Below are positions 54,374 to 63,822 of a stretch of 64,000 nt of DNA, piece by piece. The position numbers were made by a program, and so were the translations under genes. The notes under the pieces are model-generated. The model did no database searches. It was not told the DNA's origin and was given only the letters and a program-made list of their open reading frames with translations. Origin of the DNA: Hyphomicrobiales bacterium (lineage in GTDB: Bacteria; Pseudomonadota; Alphaproteobacteria; Rhizobiales; Rhizobiaceae); the NCBI GenBank assembly GCA_017305935.1, contig JAFKJU010000022.1, positions 56,602-120,601 of the forward strand. The letters run 5' to 3'. Position 1 is the first letter of the stretch. The number at the start of each line of letters is the position of its first letter.

Positions 54374-54388
54374 TGAGCGTCATACTCA
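54374..54388 (+). promoter_or_regulatory. Iron-responsive operator (IRO, RirA-type), copy 1
   Basis: TGAGCGTCATACTCA fits the TGA-N9-TCA iron-responsive operator of rhizobial RirA. It is centred in the palindrome ACATGAG-N7-CTCATGT (54371-54391). It lies 27 bases upstream of an identical-format second site. Confidence 0.65.
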
Positions 54389-54399
54389 TGTTTATTTAT

Positions 54400-54428
54400 T
54401 TGACAGCCATACTCATGTTTTTTATGGG
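54400..54428 (+). promoter_or_regulatory. TonB receptor promoter with second IRO box
   Basis: TTGACA (54400-54405) is a perfect -35; a 17-base spacer leads to TATGGG (54423-54428) as a weak -10. The second IRO box TGACAGCCATACTCA (54401-54415) overlaps the -35, so a bound iron regulator would block polymerase. The 13-mer CATACTCATGTTT is repeated at 54381 and 54408. Confidence 0.6.
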
Positions 54429-54549
54429 ACAGAAACAAGGCGCCAACCGCGCCGGGTTTTCGAAACTCGCTCCGCCCAGCCAGCCCGCCGCGCGCTCAAA
54501 GCCGCGCATCAGCCAGCCCGGTGACCCATTGAAAAAAAGGAATTGTTTC

Positions 54550-56775
54550 ATGGCTGTCCGGCATTCTCGGTCGGTTCTTTTGGCATGCACGGCGATTGCG
54601 AGCCTGATTGCTCCAGCCGTCTGGGCGCAGAGCGTCGAGACGGCGGCGGATGTGACGCCGCTGAAGAAAATCGTCGTTTCCAAGGGTGCGCGTGTGCCCG
54701 GCGCCGTCGCCGAGACGCCGCTGGCGCAGGAAACCACGCAGGAAGAGATCGAGGACAAGCAGGTCACCAGCATCGACGATCTCGGCCGCAGCCTGCAGCC
54801 GGGTGTCAGCTATAACCGCACCACCGGCGCCGTGAACATCCGAGGCCTCGAAGGCAGCCGCGTGCTGACCACCGTCGACGGCATTCCGCTGTCCTACCTG
54901 TCGGATGCCACCCGCGATGCCGATGGCGGCGTCGATAGCTTCGACTTCTCGTCGATCTCGGCCGTCGACGTCGTGCGCGGCGCCGATTCGAGCCGCGCCG
55001 GTTCGGGCGCGCTCGGCGGCGTCTTCGCGCTGCGCACGCTGGAGGCCGACGACCTGATCGCCGAAGGCCGCGATTGGGGCGGCGTTGCCAAGTTCACCTA
55101 TGACGGTTCCGACAGGAGCTACAATCCTGCCGTCGCCGTCGCCAACCGCTTCGAAAACACCTCCGTCCTGTTCCAGGGCAGCTATCGCAAGGGCGAGGAG
55201 CGCCGCAACAAGGGCGATATCGACACCTACGGCCCGACGCGCACCGAGGCGAACCCCTCCGACTACAACCAGCACAACCTGCTGTTCAAGCTGCGCCAGA
55301 AGCTGGAGGGCGGCCACACCATCGGCGTGACGGCGGAAACCTTCCGCAGGGATCGCGAGACCGACCTGCGCACCAGCCAGTCGCTGACCGGCAATTACCG
55401 TCCCGGCAATTATGACGGGCAGGAAGATTCCGACCGTGACCGCGTTTCGCTCGACTACCGCTACGAATCGGAAAGCGCCGACAGCCTGCTCGATTCGGTC
55501 GAGACCTCGCTCTACTGGCTCGACCAGACGCGTCTCTCCGGCTATACCGGCTATCGCTCGACCTCGGTCATCGGTCCCATCGGCCGCGCCAACAGCTACG
55601 AGGAAAAAGCTTTCGGCCTGATCGGCTCGGCCAGCAAGGATTTCTCCACCGGCGACTACAATCACCATCTGACCTTCGGCTGGGATCTGGCTCGCGTCAC
55701 CGCCGAGCAGTATTCGGCCGGCTACGACAATTGCCGCAAGCCTTACACCGGCCCCTACACCGCCTGCAACAACCTGCATACCAACCAGGCGGACACGCCG
55801 AAGGTGGAGACCGGCCGCATCGGCCTGTTCGTCGACGACGAGATCGCGATTGCCGAGACCGGCTGGTCGGTGACGCCGGGCCTGCGCTTCGACTGGATCG
55901 AACACGATCCGAAGATGACCGACGCCTATGACAACAACGCCACCAATCCGGCCCTGCCGGGCGGGTTCAGCGATACGGCGATCTCGCCGAAGCTGCGCGT
56001 CGCCTACCAGCCGCATGACGGGCTGGAACTCTACGGCCAGTGGGCCATGGGTTTCCGCGCTCCGACGGCGGGTGAGCTTTACGCCGCCTTCGGCGCGCCG
56101 GGCACCTATCTGCGCGTCGGCAATCCGGCGCTCGAATCCGAAACCAGCAACGGTTTCGAACTCGGTGCCAATATCGGCGACGACGATTTCGGCGGCCGCG
56201 TCAACGTCTTCTACAACCGCTACAAGAACTTCATCGACACCAAGGCCCTGACGGCGGCGGAAGCGGCGGCGAACGGCTATGTCCTGTCGCAATATCCGCA
56301 AGGCGGCATCACCCAGAACATCAACCTCGACCGCGCCCGCATCTTCGGCGTCGAGCTTGGCGCCCACAAGCGCTTCGACAACGGCTTCAGCGTTCGCGCC
56401 GGTCTTGCCTATGCCAATGGCAAGGACATGGGCACGGGCGATTTCATCCAGTCGGTCGCGCCGCTCAAGGGCGTGCTGAGCCTCGGCTACGACACCGAGA
56501 ACTGGGGCGTCGGCCTCGACTGGATCACCTCGGCCGCCGGCCGTGGCGAATCCACCTCGACCTACTTCAAGACCCCCGGCTACGGCATCGTCGACCTGAC
56601 CGCTTGGTACGAACCCGAGCAGATCAAGGGCATGAAGATCAATGCCGGCGTCTACAACGTGTTCGACAAGACCTATTACGACTACGCCAATGCCCGCAGC
56701 GGCCGCACCCAACCGGAGGAGTATTATTCCGAGGCCGGTCGTTACTTCAAGGTCTCCATTACCCAGCGCTTCTAA
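54550..56775 (+). CDS. TonB-dependent heme/hemoglobin-type outer-membrane receptor
   Basis: A 741-residue beta-barrel receptor with a signal peptide (LLACTAIASLIAPAVWA), a TonB-box-like stretch (LKKIVVSKGARVPG), a plug with GAVNIRGLEGSRVLTTVDGI and VVRGADSSRAGSGALGG, and barrel segments to the C-terminal KVSITQRF ending in Phe. DGIPLSYLSDA and the FRAPTAGELYAAFG motif match the hemoglobin/transferrin/lactoferrin receptor family; rhizobial ShmR/HmuR are relatives. Two IRO boxes upstream indicate induction under iron limitation. AAAGGAA precedes ATG 54550. The ORF opens at 54079 but crosses the promoter, so it is not coding there. Confidence 0.9.
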   Translation: MAVRHSRSVLLACTAIASLIAPAVWAQSVETAADVTPLKKIVVSKGARVPGAVAETPLAQETTQEEIEDKQVTSIDDLGRSLQPGVSYNRTTGAVNIRGLEGSRVLTTVDGIPLSYLSDATRDADGGVDSFDFSSISAVDVVRGADSSRAGSGALGGVFALRTLEADDLIAEGRDWGGVAKFTYDGSDRSYNPAVAVANRFENTSVLFQGSYRKGEERRNKGDIDTYGPTRTEANPSDYNQHNLLFKLRQKLEGGHTIGVTAETFRRDRETDLRTSQSLTGNYRPGNYDGQEDSDRDRVSLDYRYESESADSLLDSVETSLYWLDQTRLSGYTGYRSTSVIGPIGRANSYEEKAFGLIGSASKDFSTGDYNHHLTFGWDLARVTAEQYSAGYDNCRKPYTGPYTACNNLHTNQADTPKVETGRIGLFVDDEIAIAETGWSVTPGLRFDWIEHDPKMTDAYDNNATNPALPGGFSDTAISPKLRVAYQPHDGLELYGQWAMGFRAPTAGELYAAFGAPGTYLRVGNPALESETSNGFELGANIGDDDFGGRVNVFYNRYKNFIDTKALTAAEAAANGYVLSQYPQGGITQNINLDRARIFGVELGAHKRFDNGFSVRAGLAYANGKDMGTGDFIQSVAPLKGVLSLGYDTENWGVGLDWITSAAGRGESTSTYFKTPGYGIVDLTAWYEPEQIKGMKINAGVYNVFDKTYYDYANARSGRTQPEEYYSEAGRYFKVSITQRF

Positions 56776-56872
56776 TCCCTGCGGGAGCGCTTTTTGCGGG
56801 CGGCGCGGATCGCGCCGCCCGCGCCGCAATCGCCTCTTGCGCTGCGGCGAAGTTCGGTCTAACACTTTGCCC

Positions 56873-56917
56873 ATGATGAAGTCTTTGAACATTGCGAACT
56901 GGTGGTGGGCACGCTAA
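56873..56917 (+). CDS. trpL: trp leader peptide TrpL
   Basis: A 14-residue peptide, [14 protein letters not shown], then TAA. Three consecutive Trp codons (56900-56908) and the WWWAR end match S. meliloti TrpL, [14 protein letters not shown], as I recall it. Ribosome stalling on the Trp codons controls the downstream hairpins. In S. meliloti both the leader RNA (rnTrpL) and the peptide also act in trans on other genes. ATG 56876 could be the start, giving 13 residues. Confidence 0.88.
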   Translation: MMKSLNIANWWWAR

Positions 56918-56990
56918 AGGCGGCCTTGACCAGTCATGTCCTGAAGACAGACGAAAAGCCGCCCGCAACCCGAGGCGGCTTTGTTGTATC
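56898..56990 (+). promoter_or_regulatory. trpE(G) attenuator
   Basis: The terminator stem is AAAGCCGCC (56955-56963) with GGCGGCTTT (56974-56982), followed by GTTGTATC. GGCGGC at 56919-56924, just after trpL, can instead pair with GCCGCC (56958-56963), giving an antiterminator. ACTGGT in the Trp codons (56898-56903) pairs with ACCAGT (56929-56934), the remaining stem. This is the classic set of alternative pairings for tryptophan attenuation. Confidence 0.82.
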
Positions 56991-57033
56991 CAGCCACCTC
57001 GCATCCGGGCCTCGAAGAGGGAAGAGAGAGACG

Positions 57034-59223
57034 ATGGCAACGATCATCCGGGATGACGGAGCGGAGATTTACGAGACGAGGGGCGGCGTCACCGTTACCC
57101 GCCAGCGGCGCGAGACGCCCTATGCCGATGCGGTGTCGAGCTATGTCGACCGCCTTGACGAGCGGCGCGGCGCGGTCTTCTCCTCCAACTACGAATATCC
57201 AGGCCGCTATACCCGCTGGGATACCGCCGTCATCGATCCGCCGCTCGGCATCTCCTCCTTCGGCCGCTCCGTCTGGATCGAGGCCTATAACGGCCGCGGC
57301 GAAGTGCTGCTCGGTTTCATCGCCGACAGGCTGGCGACCGTGCCCGAATTGACGCTCGGCGCCCGCTCCGCAAGCCGGCTCGATCTCACCGTCAACCAGC
57401 CAACTCGTGTCTTCACCGAGGAAGAGCGCTCGAAGATGCCGACCGTCTTCACCGTGCTGCGCGCGGTGACCGACCTGTTCTTCTCCCAAGCCGATGCTAG
57501 CCTCGGCCTTTACGGCGCCTTCGGCTACGACCTCGCCTTCCAGTTCGACGCCATCGACCTGAAGCTCACCCGTCCCGACGACCAGCGCGACATGGTGCTT
57601 TACCTGCCGGACGAGATCCTAGTCGTCGACAACTATGCTGCCAAGGCCTGGATCGACCGCTACGATTTCGAGAAGGGCGGCGTGACGACCGCCGACCGGA
57701 ACGGCGATATCGCCCCGGACCCCTTCCGCGCCACCGACACCATCCCGCCGCGCGGCGACCATCACCCTGGCGAATATGCCGCGCTGGTGACCAAGGCCAA
57801 GGAAAGTTTTCGCCGCGGCGACCTGTTCGAGGTGGTGCCGGGCCAGAAATTCATGGAGCGCTGCGACAGCAAGCCGTCGGCGATCTCCAAGCGTCTGAAG
57901 GCGATCAACCCGTCGCCCTATTCCTTCTTCATCAATCTCGGAAACCAGGAATATCTGGTCGGCGCCTCGCCGGAAATGTTCGTGCGCGTCTCCGGTCGCC
58001 GCATCGAGACCTGCCCGATTTCCGGCACGATCAAGCGCGGCGACGATCCCATCGCTGATTCCGAGCAGATCCTGAAGCTGCTGAACTCCAAGAAGGACGA
58101 GTCGGAGCTGACCATGTGCTCCGACGTCGACCGCAACGACAAGAGCCGTGTCTGCGAGCCGGGCTCGGTCAAGGTCATCGGCCGCCGGCAGATCGAGATG
58201 TATTCGCGCCTGATCCACACGGTCGATCACATAGAGGGTCGTCTGCGCGCCGACATGGACGCCTTCGACGGCTTCTTGAGCCACGCCTGGGCGGTGACCG
58301 TCACCGGTGCGCCGAAACTCTGGGCGATGCGCTTCATCGAGGCGCATGAAAAGAGCCCGCGCGCCTGGTATGGCGGCGCCATCGGCATGGTCGGCTTCAA
58401 TGGCGACATGAACACCGGCCTGACGCTGCGCACCGTGCGTATCAAGGACGGCATCGCCGAGGTGCGGGCCGGTGCGACGCTGCTCAACGACAGCGACCCG
58501 CATGAGGAAGAAGCAGAAACCGAACTGAAGGCCTCCGCCATGATCTCCGCCATCCGCGACGCCAAGATCGGCAACAGTGCCAAAGCCTCGCGCGACGTCG
58601 CGAGCGTCGGCAAGGGCGTCAACATCCTGCTGGTCGACCACGAAGACAGCTTTGTGCATACGCTGGCCAATTATTTCCGCCAGACCGGCGCCACCGTCTC
58701 GACCGTGCGCACGCCGGTGGCGGAAGAAATCTTCGACCGGCTCGATCCCGATCTCGTCGTGCTGTCGCCGGGGCCGGGCAATCCGAAAGACTTTGACTGC
58801 AAGGCGACGATCAGGAAGGCGCGGGCCCGCAACCTGCCGGTCTTCGGCGTCTGCCTCGGCTTGCAGGCAATTGCGGAAGCCTATGGCGGCGAATTGCGCC
58901 ATCTGGCGGTGCCGATGCACGGCAAGCCGTCGCGCATCCGCGTGCTGGAACCGGGCATCGTCTTCTCCGGCCTCGGCAAGGAAGTGACGGTCGGGCGTTA
59001 TCACTCGATCTTCGCCGATCCGTCGAGCCTGCCGGTCGATTTCACGATCACGGCGGAAAGCGAGGACGGTACGATCATGGGCATCGAGCATGTGCGCGAG
59101 CCGATTGCCGCGGTGCAGTTCCACCCCGAATCGATCATGACGCTCGGCGGCGATGCCGGCATGCGCATGATCGAAAACGTGGTGGCGCATCTCTCACGCA
59201 AAGCAAAGACGCAGGCCGCCTGA
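57034..59223 (+). CDS. trpE: Anthranilate synthase, fused TrpE-TrpG
   Basis: A 729-residue fusion, the length of S. meliloti TrpE(G). The component I half has [47 protein letters not shown] and [20 protein letters not shown]. The component II glutamine amidotransferase half starts [16 protein letters not shown] and has PGPGNPKDF, the Cys nucleophile in [16 protein letters not shown] and the His-Glu in [10 protein letters not shown]. It makes anthranilate from chorismate and glutamine. ATG 57034 has GGAAGAGAGAG upstream; a GTG at 56902 overlaps trpL and is not the start. Confidence 0.97.
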   Translation: MATIIRDDGAEIYETRGGVTVTRQRRETPYADAVSSYVDRLDERRGAVFSSNYEYPGRYTRWDTAVIDPPLGISSFGRSVWIEAYNGRGEVLLGFIADRLATVPELTLGARSASRLDLTVNQPTRVFTEEERSKMPTVFTVLRAVTDLFFSQADASLGLYGAFGYDLAFQFDAIDLKLTRPDDQRDMVLYLPDEILVVDNYAAKAWIDRYDFEKGGVTTADRNGDIAPDPFRATDTIPPRGDHHPGEYAALVTKAKESFRRGDLFEVVPGQKFMERCDSKPSAISKRLKAINPSPYSFFINLGNQEYLVGASPEMFVRVSGRRIETCPISGTIKRGDDPIADSEQILKLLNSKKDESELTMCSDVDRNDKSRVCEPGSVKVIGRRQIEMYSRLIHTVDHIEGRLRADMDAFDGFLSHAWAVTVTGAPKLWAMRFIEAHEKSPRAWYGGAIGMVGFNGDMNTGLTLRTVRIKDGIAEVRAGATLLNDSDPHEEEAETELKASAMISAIRDAKIGNSAKASRDVASVGKGVNILLVDHEDSFVHTLANYFRQTGATVSTVRTPVAEEIFDRLDPDLVVLSPGPGNPKDFDCKATIRKARARNLPVFGVCLGLQAIAEAYGGELRHLAVPMHGKPSRIRVLEPGIVFSGLGKEVTVGRYHSIFADPSSLPVDFTITAESEDGTIMGIEHVREPIAAVQFHPESIMTLGGDAGMRMIENVVAHLSRKAKTQAA

Positions 59224-59322
59224 GGCTCTGCGTCGCAGTCGCGAAAACATCATTTGCCTTCCGGCTGCGGAGGCTTTAAACACGGCGTCAACAGGTCACC
59301 AAAAGACCGCCAGGAGAAACGG

Positions 59323-59360
59323 AAAGACCCGCTCGCCCGAACAGGCCGGCGGGTCTTTTT
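59323..59360 (+). terminator. Terminator of trpE(G)
   Basis: AAAGACCCGC (59323-59332) pairs with GCGGGTCTTT (59349-59358), followed by a five-base T-run (59356-59360). It stands between the convergent trpE and bluB genes. Confidence 0.85.
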
Positions 59361-59363
59361 GTC

Positions 59364-60249
<886 letters not shown>

Positions 60250-60260
60250 ATCGGCAACGG

Positions 60261-60294
60261 AACCGTGCCGGCGAAACTTCGCCTGCACGGTTTT
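60261..60294 (+). terminator. Terminator-like hairpin in the CDF leader (possible attenuator)
   Basis: AACCGTGC (60261-60268) pairs with GCACGGTT (60285-60292), and GGCGAA (60270-60275) with TTCGCC (60278-60283) inside it, followed by TTTT (60291-60294). A second GCACGG at 60335-60340, near the ribosome site, could compete for CCGTGC, so the leader might switch between two folds. Confidence 0.5.
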
Positions 60295-60349
60295 GCCGTT
60301 CTAGGACCATTGAAACTGCAATTCATTCGCATCCGCACGGAAACAGGAT

Positions 60350-61270
60350 ATGACGGAAGACGGCAACATCATTGTCAGGCGACTGGCTTTCTGGGGCATT
60401 CCGCTCTCCTTCGGGGTCATGGGGCTGAAGCTGGTCGCCTGGTGGGTCACGGGCTCCGTGGCACTGCTCTCGGACGGGCTGGAATCGACCGTTAACGTCG
60501 TCGCCGCCTTCATCGCCTTCTTCGTCATCCGCTATGCGCAGAAGCCGGCCGATGACGACCATCCCTTCGGCCACCACAAGGCGGAATATCTCTCGGCGGT
60601 CACCGAGGGCGTGCTGATCGTCGTGGCGGCGCTGATGATCGTGCGCGAGGCGGTGGTGGCGCTGGCCGAGCCTGCCTTGCCGCAGGCGCCGGCGCTTGGC
60701 CTCGGCATCAACCTGTTGGCCGGCGTCATCAATGCCGTCTGGGCCTATACGCTGATCCGCGCCGGCAAAAAATACCGCTCGCCGGCGCTGGTCGCCGACG
60801 GTCATCATATCAATTCCGACGTCGTCACCTCGGTCGGGGTGTTCGTCGGCCTGATCTTGGCGCTGGCCACCGGCTATGCGATCCTCGATCCGGTGCTCGC
60901 CATCCTCGTCTCGTTCAACATCCTGTTCCAGGGCTGGAAGGTGATCTCGCATTCCATAGACGGGCTGATGGACAAGGCGGTCGATCTGGACGAGGAGAAG
61001 GCAATCAAGGCGGCGATCGCCACCCATGCCGGCGGTGCGCTCGGTGTGCATGACCTCAAGACCCGGCAGGCGGGGGCGGCAACCTTCGTCGTCTTCGATC
61101 TCGTCGTGCCCGCCTCGATGCCGGTCGGCGAGGCGCACGATATCTGTGATCGCCTCGAAGACGCCATCAACGCGGCGCATCCGGGCGCGCGCGTGGTGAT
61201 CCATGTCGAGCCGGAAAGCGAAAAGGCGCATGGCGTACGCGTGAAAGTAAAAGGAGCTGCGGCACAATGA
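60350..61270 (+). CDS. Cation diffusion facilitator family metal exporter
   Basis: A 306-residue CDF transporter with six expected helices. [13 protein letters not shown] gives the first metal-site residues, [17 protein letters not shown] the cytoplasmic His/Asp site, and [15 protein letters not shown] the second HxxxD site on helix 5. A C-terminal cytoplasmic domain contains [20 protein letters not shown]. The first site is D-G-L-E-S, not H-containing, a pattern seen in Fe/Mn/Zn exporters such as YiiP relatives; the metal is not certain. The stop overlaps queF by four bases. Confidence 0.87.
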   Translation: MTEDGNIIVRRLAFWGIPLSFGVMGLKLVAWWVTGSVALLSDGLESTVNVVAAFIAFFVIRYAQKPADDDHPFGHHKAEYLSAVTEGVLIVVAALMIVREAVVALAEPALPQAPALGLGINLLAGVINAVWAYTLIRAGKKYRSPALVADGHHINSDVVTSVGVFVGLILALATGYAILDPVLAILVSFNILFQGWKVISHSIDGLMDKAVDLDEEKAIKAAIATHAGGALGVHDLKTRQAGAATFVVFDLVVPASMPVGEAHDICDRLEDAINAAHPGARVVIHVEPESEKAHGVRVKVKGAAAQ

Positions 61271-61731
61271 CGAAGACGGATGTTTCGGGCCTGTCGATGC
61301 TGGGTGCGAAGGTCGAGAGCCCGGCCTCGCCGGAAGAGGCGATTCTGGAGCGCGTGCCTTCGGGCAACCGGGGCACGAATTACGTGGTGCGCTTCACCGC
61401 GCCGGAATTCACCTCGCTCTGCCCGATGACCGGCCAGCCGGATTTCGCCCATATCGTCATCGACTACATTCCCGACGAATGGCTGGTGGAATCCAAATCG
61501 CTGAAACTGTTCCTGCATTCCTTCCGCAATCACGGCGCTTTCCACGAGGATTGCAGCCTTGATATCGCCAAGCGGCTGGTCGATCTCCTTCAGCCCGTCT
61601 GGCTGCGCATCGGCGCCTATTGGTATCCGCGCGGCGGTATTCCCATCGATGTCTTCTGGCAGACGGGTGCACCGCCGGAAGGCGTGTGGTTGCCCGATCA
61701 GGGTGTGGCGCCCTATCGCGGGCGCGGCTGA
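61267..61731 (+). CDS. queF: 7-cyano-7-deazaguanine reductase QueF
   Basis: A 154-residue T-fold enzyme that reduces preQ0 to preQ1 in queuosine synthesis. [14 protein letters not shown] holds the nucleophile Cys52 and Asp59; [21 protein letters not shown] is the E(S/L)K(S/A)hK(L/Y)(Y/F/W) QueF motif region in the short type-I form. It overlaps the CDF gene (ATGA at 61267-61270), a coupling without obvious functional reason. A strong terminator follows. Confidence 0.94.
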   Translation: MTKTDVSGLSMLGAKVESPASPEEAILERVPSGNRGTNYVVRFTAPEFTSLCPMTGQPDFAHIVIDYIPDEWLVESKSLKLFLHSFRNHGAFHEDCSLDIAKRLVDLLQPVWLRIGAYWYPRGGIPIDVFWQTGAPPEGVWLPDQGVAPYRGRG

Positions 61732-61744
61732 TCTCAAAGGAAAG

Positions 61745-61775
61745 AAGCGCGAAACCGAAAATTTCGCGCTTTTTT
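61745..61775 (+). terminator. Terminator of queF (possibly bidirectional)
   Basis: AAGCGCGAAA (61745-61754) pairs with TTTCGCGCTT (61762-61771), followed by six T (61770-61775). It lies between convergent queF and the DUF2076 gene. Confidence 0.88.
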
Positions 61776-61780
61776 CTATT

Positions 61781-62569
61781 TCAGACGTAATCGCTGTCGT
61801 CGCTGTCATCGACCGGCGTGTCGTCGAAGCCGGGATCGGTGTCGGTATCGTCGGAGGGCTGGCGGTTGTCGTCCATGTAGTAGTTGTTGACGACGGTTTC
61901 CTCGACCGGCGGCTGGCCGGTGGCGCCGAAGCCGAAGGGGGAGCCAAGGCCGAGACCGCTCATATGCGAGCCGAAGGCGCCGCGCAGCGTATCGGCGAGC
62001 AGCACGCCGCCGGCGACACCGGCGGCCGCGCCAAGCGCGCCCTTGAGAAAGCTGCCGCCGCCGGATGCGGCCTGGCCCCAGGGGCCGGCGGCGGCGGGGG
62101 CGGCCATGCGGGGATCGTATTGCGGCGGCTGCTGGCCCCAGGGGGCGGTGCGTTGCGGCGGATTGTTACGATCGTAATCGTCGTAGAGGCGGCCCTGGCG
62201 GCTGTCGTGATCCACGGTCTGGGCAAAGGCGTCGCCGGCGTGGGGTTGCGGCGGGCGGGCCTGCTCCGGCGCGCGGCCGAAGATCGAGCCGAGACCGCCG
62301 AGGAAGCCGCCGCTTTCGGCGGGAGCAGGACCGTCATGGGCCTGTTGCAGGTGGGCGACCTGGTCTTCGAGGTCACGAATGCGGGCGGAGGCGGCCTCCA
62401 AGCCTTTTTCCTGCAGGATGACGGCCTGGGCCAGCAGATAGGGCGCATAGGGCTGCTCGCGCATGGCGGTTTCGATGAAACTTTCGGCGTCGCGGTCGCG
62501 CGGGGTATTGGCGGCGGCGCGGCTGCGCTCGAAAAGGGCTGTGAGCAACTGGCGTTCTTCGGGTGACAT
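61781..62569 (-). CDS. DUF2076 domain-containing protein
   Basis: A 262-residue protein. The N-terminal MSPEERQLLTALFERSRAA, a helical region with YLLAQAVILQEKGLEAA, a Gly/Pro-rich middle (FLGGLGSIFGRAPEQ), GGGSFLKGALGAAAGVAGGV and an acidic tail (DDTPVDDSDDSDYV) match the DUF2076 layout, typical of periplasmic ligand-binding-like proteins of unknown role. No signal peptide is seen; the Ala/Gly-rich segment is weakly hydrophobic. GGAGG lies upstream of ATG 62569. Function unknown. Confidence 0.85.
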   Translation of the reverse strand: MSPEERQLLTALFERSRAAANTPRDRDAESFIETAMREQPYAPYLLAQAVILQEKGLEAASARIRDLEDQVAHLQQAHDGPAPAESGGFLGGLGSIFGRAPEQARPPQPHAGDAFAQTVDHDSRQGRLYDDYDRNNPPQRTAPWGQQPPQYDPRMAAPAAAGPWGQAASGGGSFLKGALGAAAGVAGGVLLADTLRGAFGSHMSGLGLGSPFGFGATGQPPVEETVVNNYYMDDNRQPSDDTDTDPGFDDTPVDDSDDSDYV

Positions 62570-62780
62570 GGCGACCTCCTTGGTCCTGTTCGATCACCGA
62601 TGAAACAGATCTAGGCAGAGACTGTGGCAAATGCAGCGCCGGTCAAAATTACATTTCGGTAAGGCTGCGCAACGCCTCAAGGCCTGCCCTGCCGATCTTG
62701 CCTTGTCTTTTTCCCGCATTGTTTTACGAGGGAGAAAGCACTATCTGCGGAACACGAGAAACATTGGTGGAGACGGACGC

Positions 62781-63359
62781 ATGAGCGACGAAGACGACAA
62801 GAAGACGGAGCTGCCCTTGGGCAAGGAGGCGGAAGCCAACCTTTTCAAGTCCCGCTCCATCTTCATCTATGGCGGCATCACCCAGGAACTGGCGCAGAAG
62901 GTCTGCTCGCAGCTCGTGGCGCTCGCGGCCGCCAGCGACGACGACATCCGCATCTTCGTCTCCTCGCCGGGCGGCCATGTGGAATCGGGCGATTCGATCC
63001 ACGACATGATCAAGTTCATCAAGCCGAAGGTGTGGATGATCGGCACCGGCTGGGTCGCCTCCGCCGGCGCGCTGATCTATGTCAGCGTTCCCAAGGAGCA
63101 GCGCCTGTGCCTGCCCAACACCCGCTTCCTGCTGCATCAACCGTCCGGCGGCACCCGCGGCATGGCCTCCGACATCGAGATCCAGGCGCGCGAAATCATC
63201 AAGATGAACGAGCGCCTCAACCGGATCTTCGCAGACGCCACCGGCCAGCCGGTCGAGAAGATCGCCAAGGACACCGATCGCGATTACTGGCTCTCCGCCG
63301 AGGAAGCCAAGGGCTACGGCCTCGTCTCGCGCATCATCTCGTCGCAGGCCGAAATCTGA
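62781..63359 (+). CDS. ClpP-family serine protease subunit (secondary ClpP)
   Basis: A 192-residue ClpP-fold protein. The catalytic triad is Ser94 (WVASAGAL), His119 (FLLHQPSGG) and Asp168 (DTDRDYWLS). Substrate strand [17 protein letters not shown] is conserved. The sequence differs clearly from housekeeping ClpP (which has MAASMGAFLL) and no clpX or lon lies downstream, so this is probably one of the extra ClpP copies of rhizobia. GGAG at 62768-62771 supports ATG 62781; the ORF is open from 62631 without similarity. Confidence 0.88.
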   Translation: MSDEDDKKTELPLGKEAEANLFKSRSIFIYGGITQELAQKVCSQLVALAAASDDDIRIFVSSPGGHVESGDSIHDMIKFIKPKVWMIGTGWVASAGALIYVSVPKEQRLCLPNTRFLLHQPSGGTRGMASDIEIQAREIIKMNERLNRIFADATGQPVEKIAKDTDRDYWLSAEEAKGYGLVSRIISSQAEI

Positions 63360-63384
63360 TTCTTTCGGCATAGGCCTTTTCAAG

Positions 63385-63412
63385 AACCCGTGCCGGCGTC
63401 GGCACGGGTTTT
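63385..63412 (+). terminator. Terminator of the clpP-like gene
   Basis: AACCCGTGCC (63385-63394) pairs with GGCACGGGTT (63401-63410) around GGCGTC, followed by TTTT (63409-63412). It separates this gene from the convergent MXKDX gene. Confidence 0.85.
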
Positions 63413-63426
63413 GTCATGCGGGCGAC

Positions 63427-63639
63427 TTATTTCATCATGTCGCAGGCCTTCATCATGTCGGCCTTTTTCATCTTGTTCTTTTCCATGCCGGCCTTGTGCA
63501 TGCAGTCCTTCTTGTCCATCTTGGCCATGCTTTCCTTCTTCATCGTATCTGTCTTCATGCTGGCGGCGCCGGCGGCGCCGGCAAGGGAGAGGGCGGCGAC
63601 GGCAAGCGCGGCGGCGAGGGCACGGGAGCGGATGGTCAT
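63427..63639 (-). CDS. Secreted pentapeptide MXKDX-repeat protein
   Basis: A 70-residue protein: a signal peptide (AAALAVAALSLAGAAGA) then about 45 residues rich in Met and Lys, with repeats such as MKKESMAKMDKKDCMHK and MKKADMMKACDMMK. This matches the 'pentapeptide MXKDX repeat' family. The many Met and two Cys suggest binding of copper or another soft metal, or scavenging of oxidants in the periplasm. GGAGGAAA precedes ATG 63639. It is divergent from an ECF sigma gene, which may control it. Confidence 0.82.
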   Translation of the reverse strand: MTIRSRALAAALAVAALSLAGAAGAASMKTDTMKKESMAKMDKKDCMHKAGMEKNKMKKADMMKACDMMK

Positions 63640-63822
63640 GGGTGGTTTCCTCCGGAACAGGGGCGTGTCCGCCGGCGTCGTGCCGGGGCTCACCTCGGCT
63701 CATTCGCCGTTTTGCTGCGCGGCGTTACGGCTTCACGGGGATGTGATGAGCCGCCGCCGGCGGATAAAGGCGGATTTTTCCGGTAACATTCTGCTCCGCC
63801 CTGCGAATGAACCTCAGACGAC

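Noticed and set aside
54079..54549. Upstream extension of the TonB receptor ORF
   Set aside because: It runs opposite the extensin-like gene and through the IRO promoter; the signal peptide begins at ATG 54550.
56902..57033. GTG at 56902 as start of trpE(G)
   Set aside because: It lies in the Trp codons of trpL and crosses the attenuator; ATG 57034 has a ribosome site and fits the family start.
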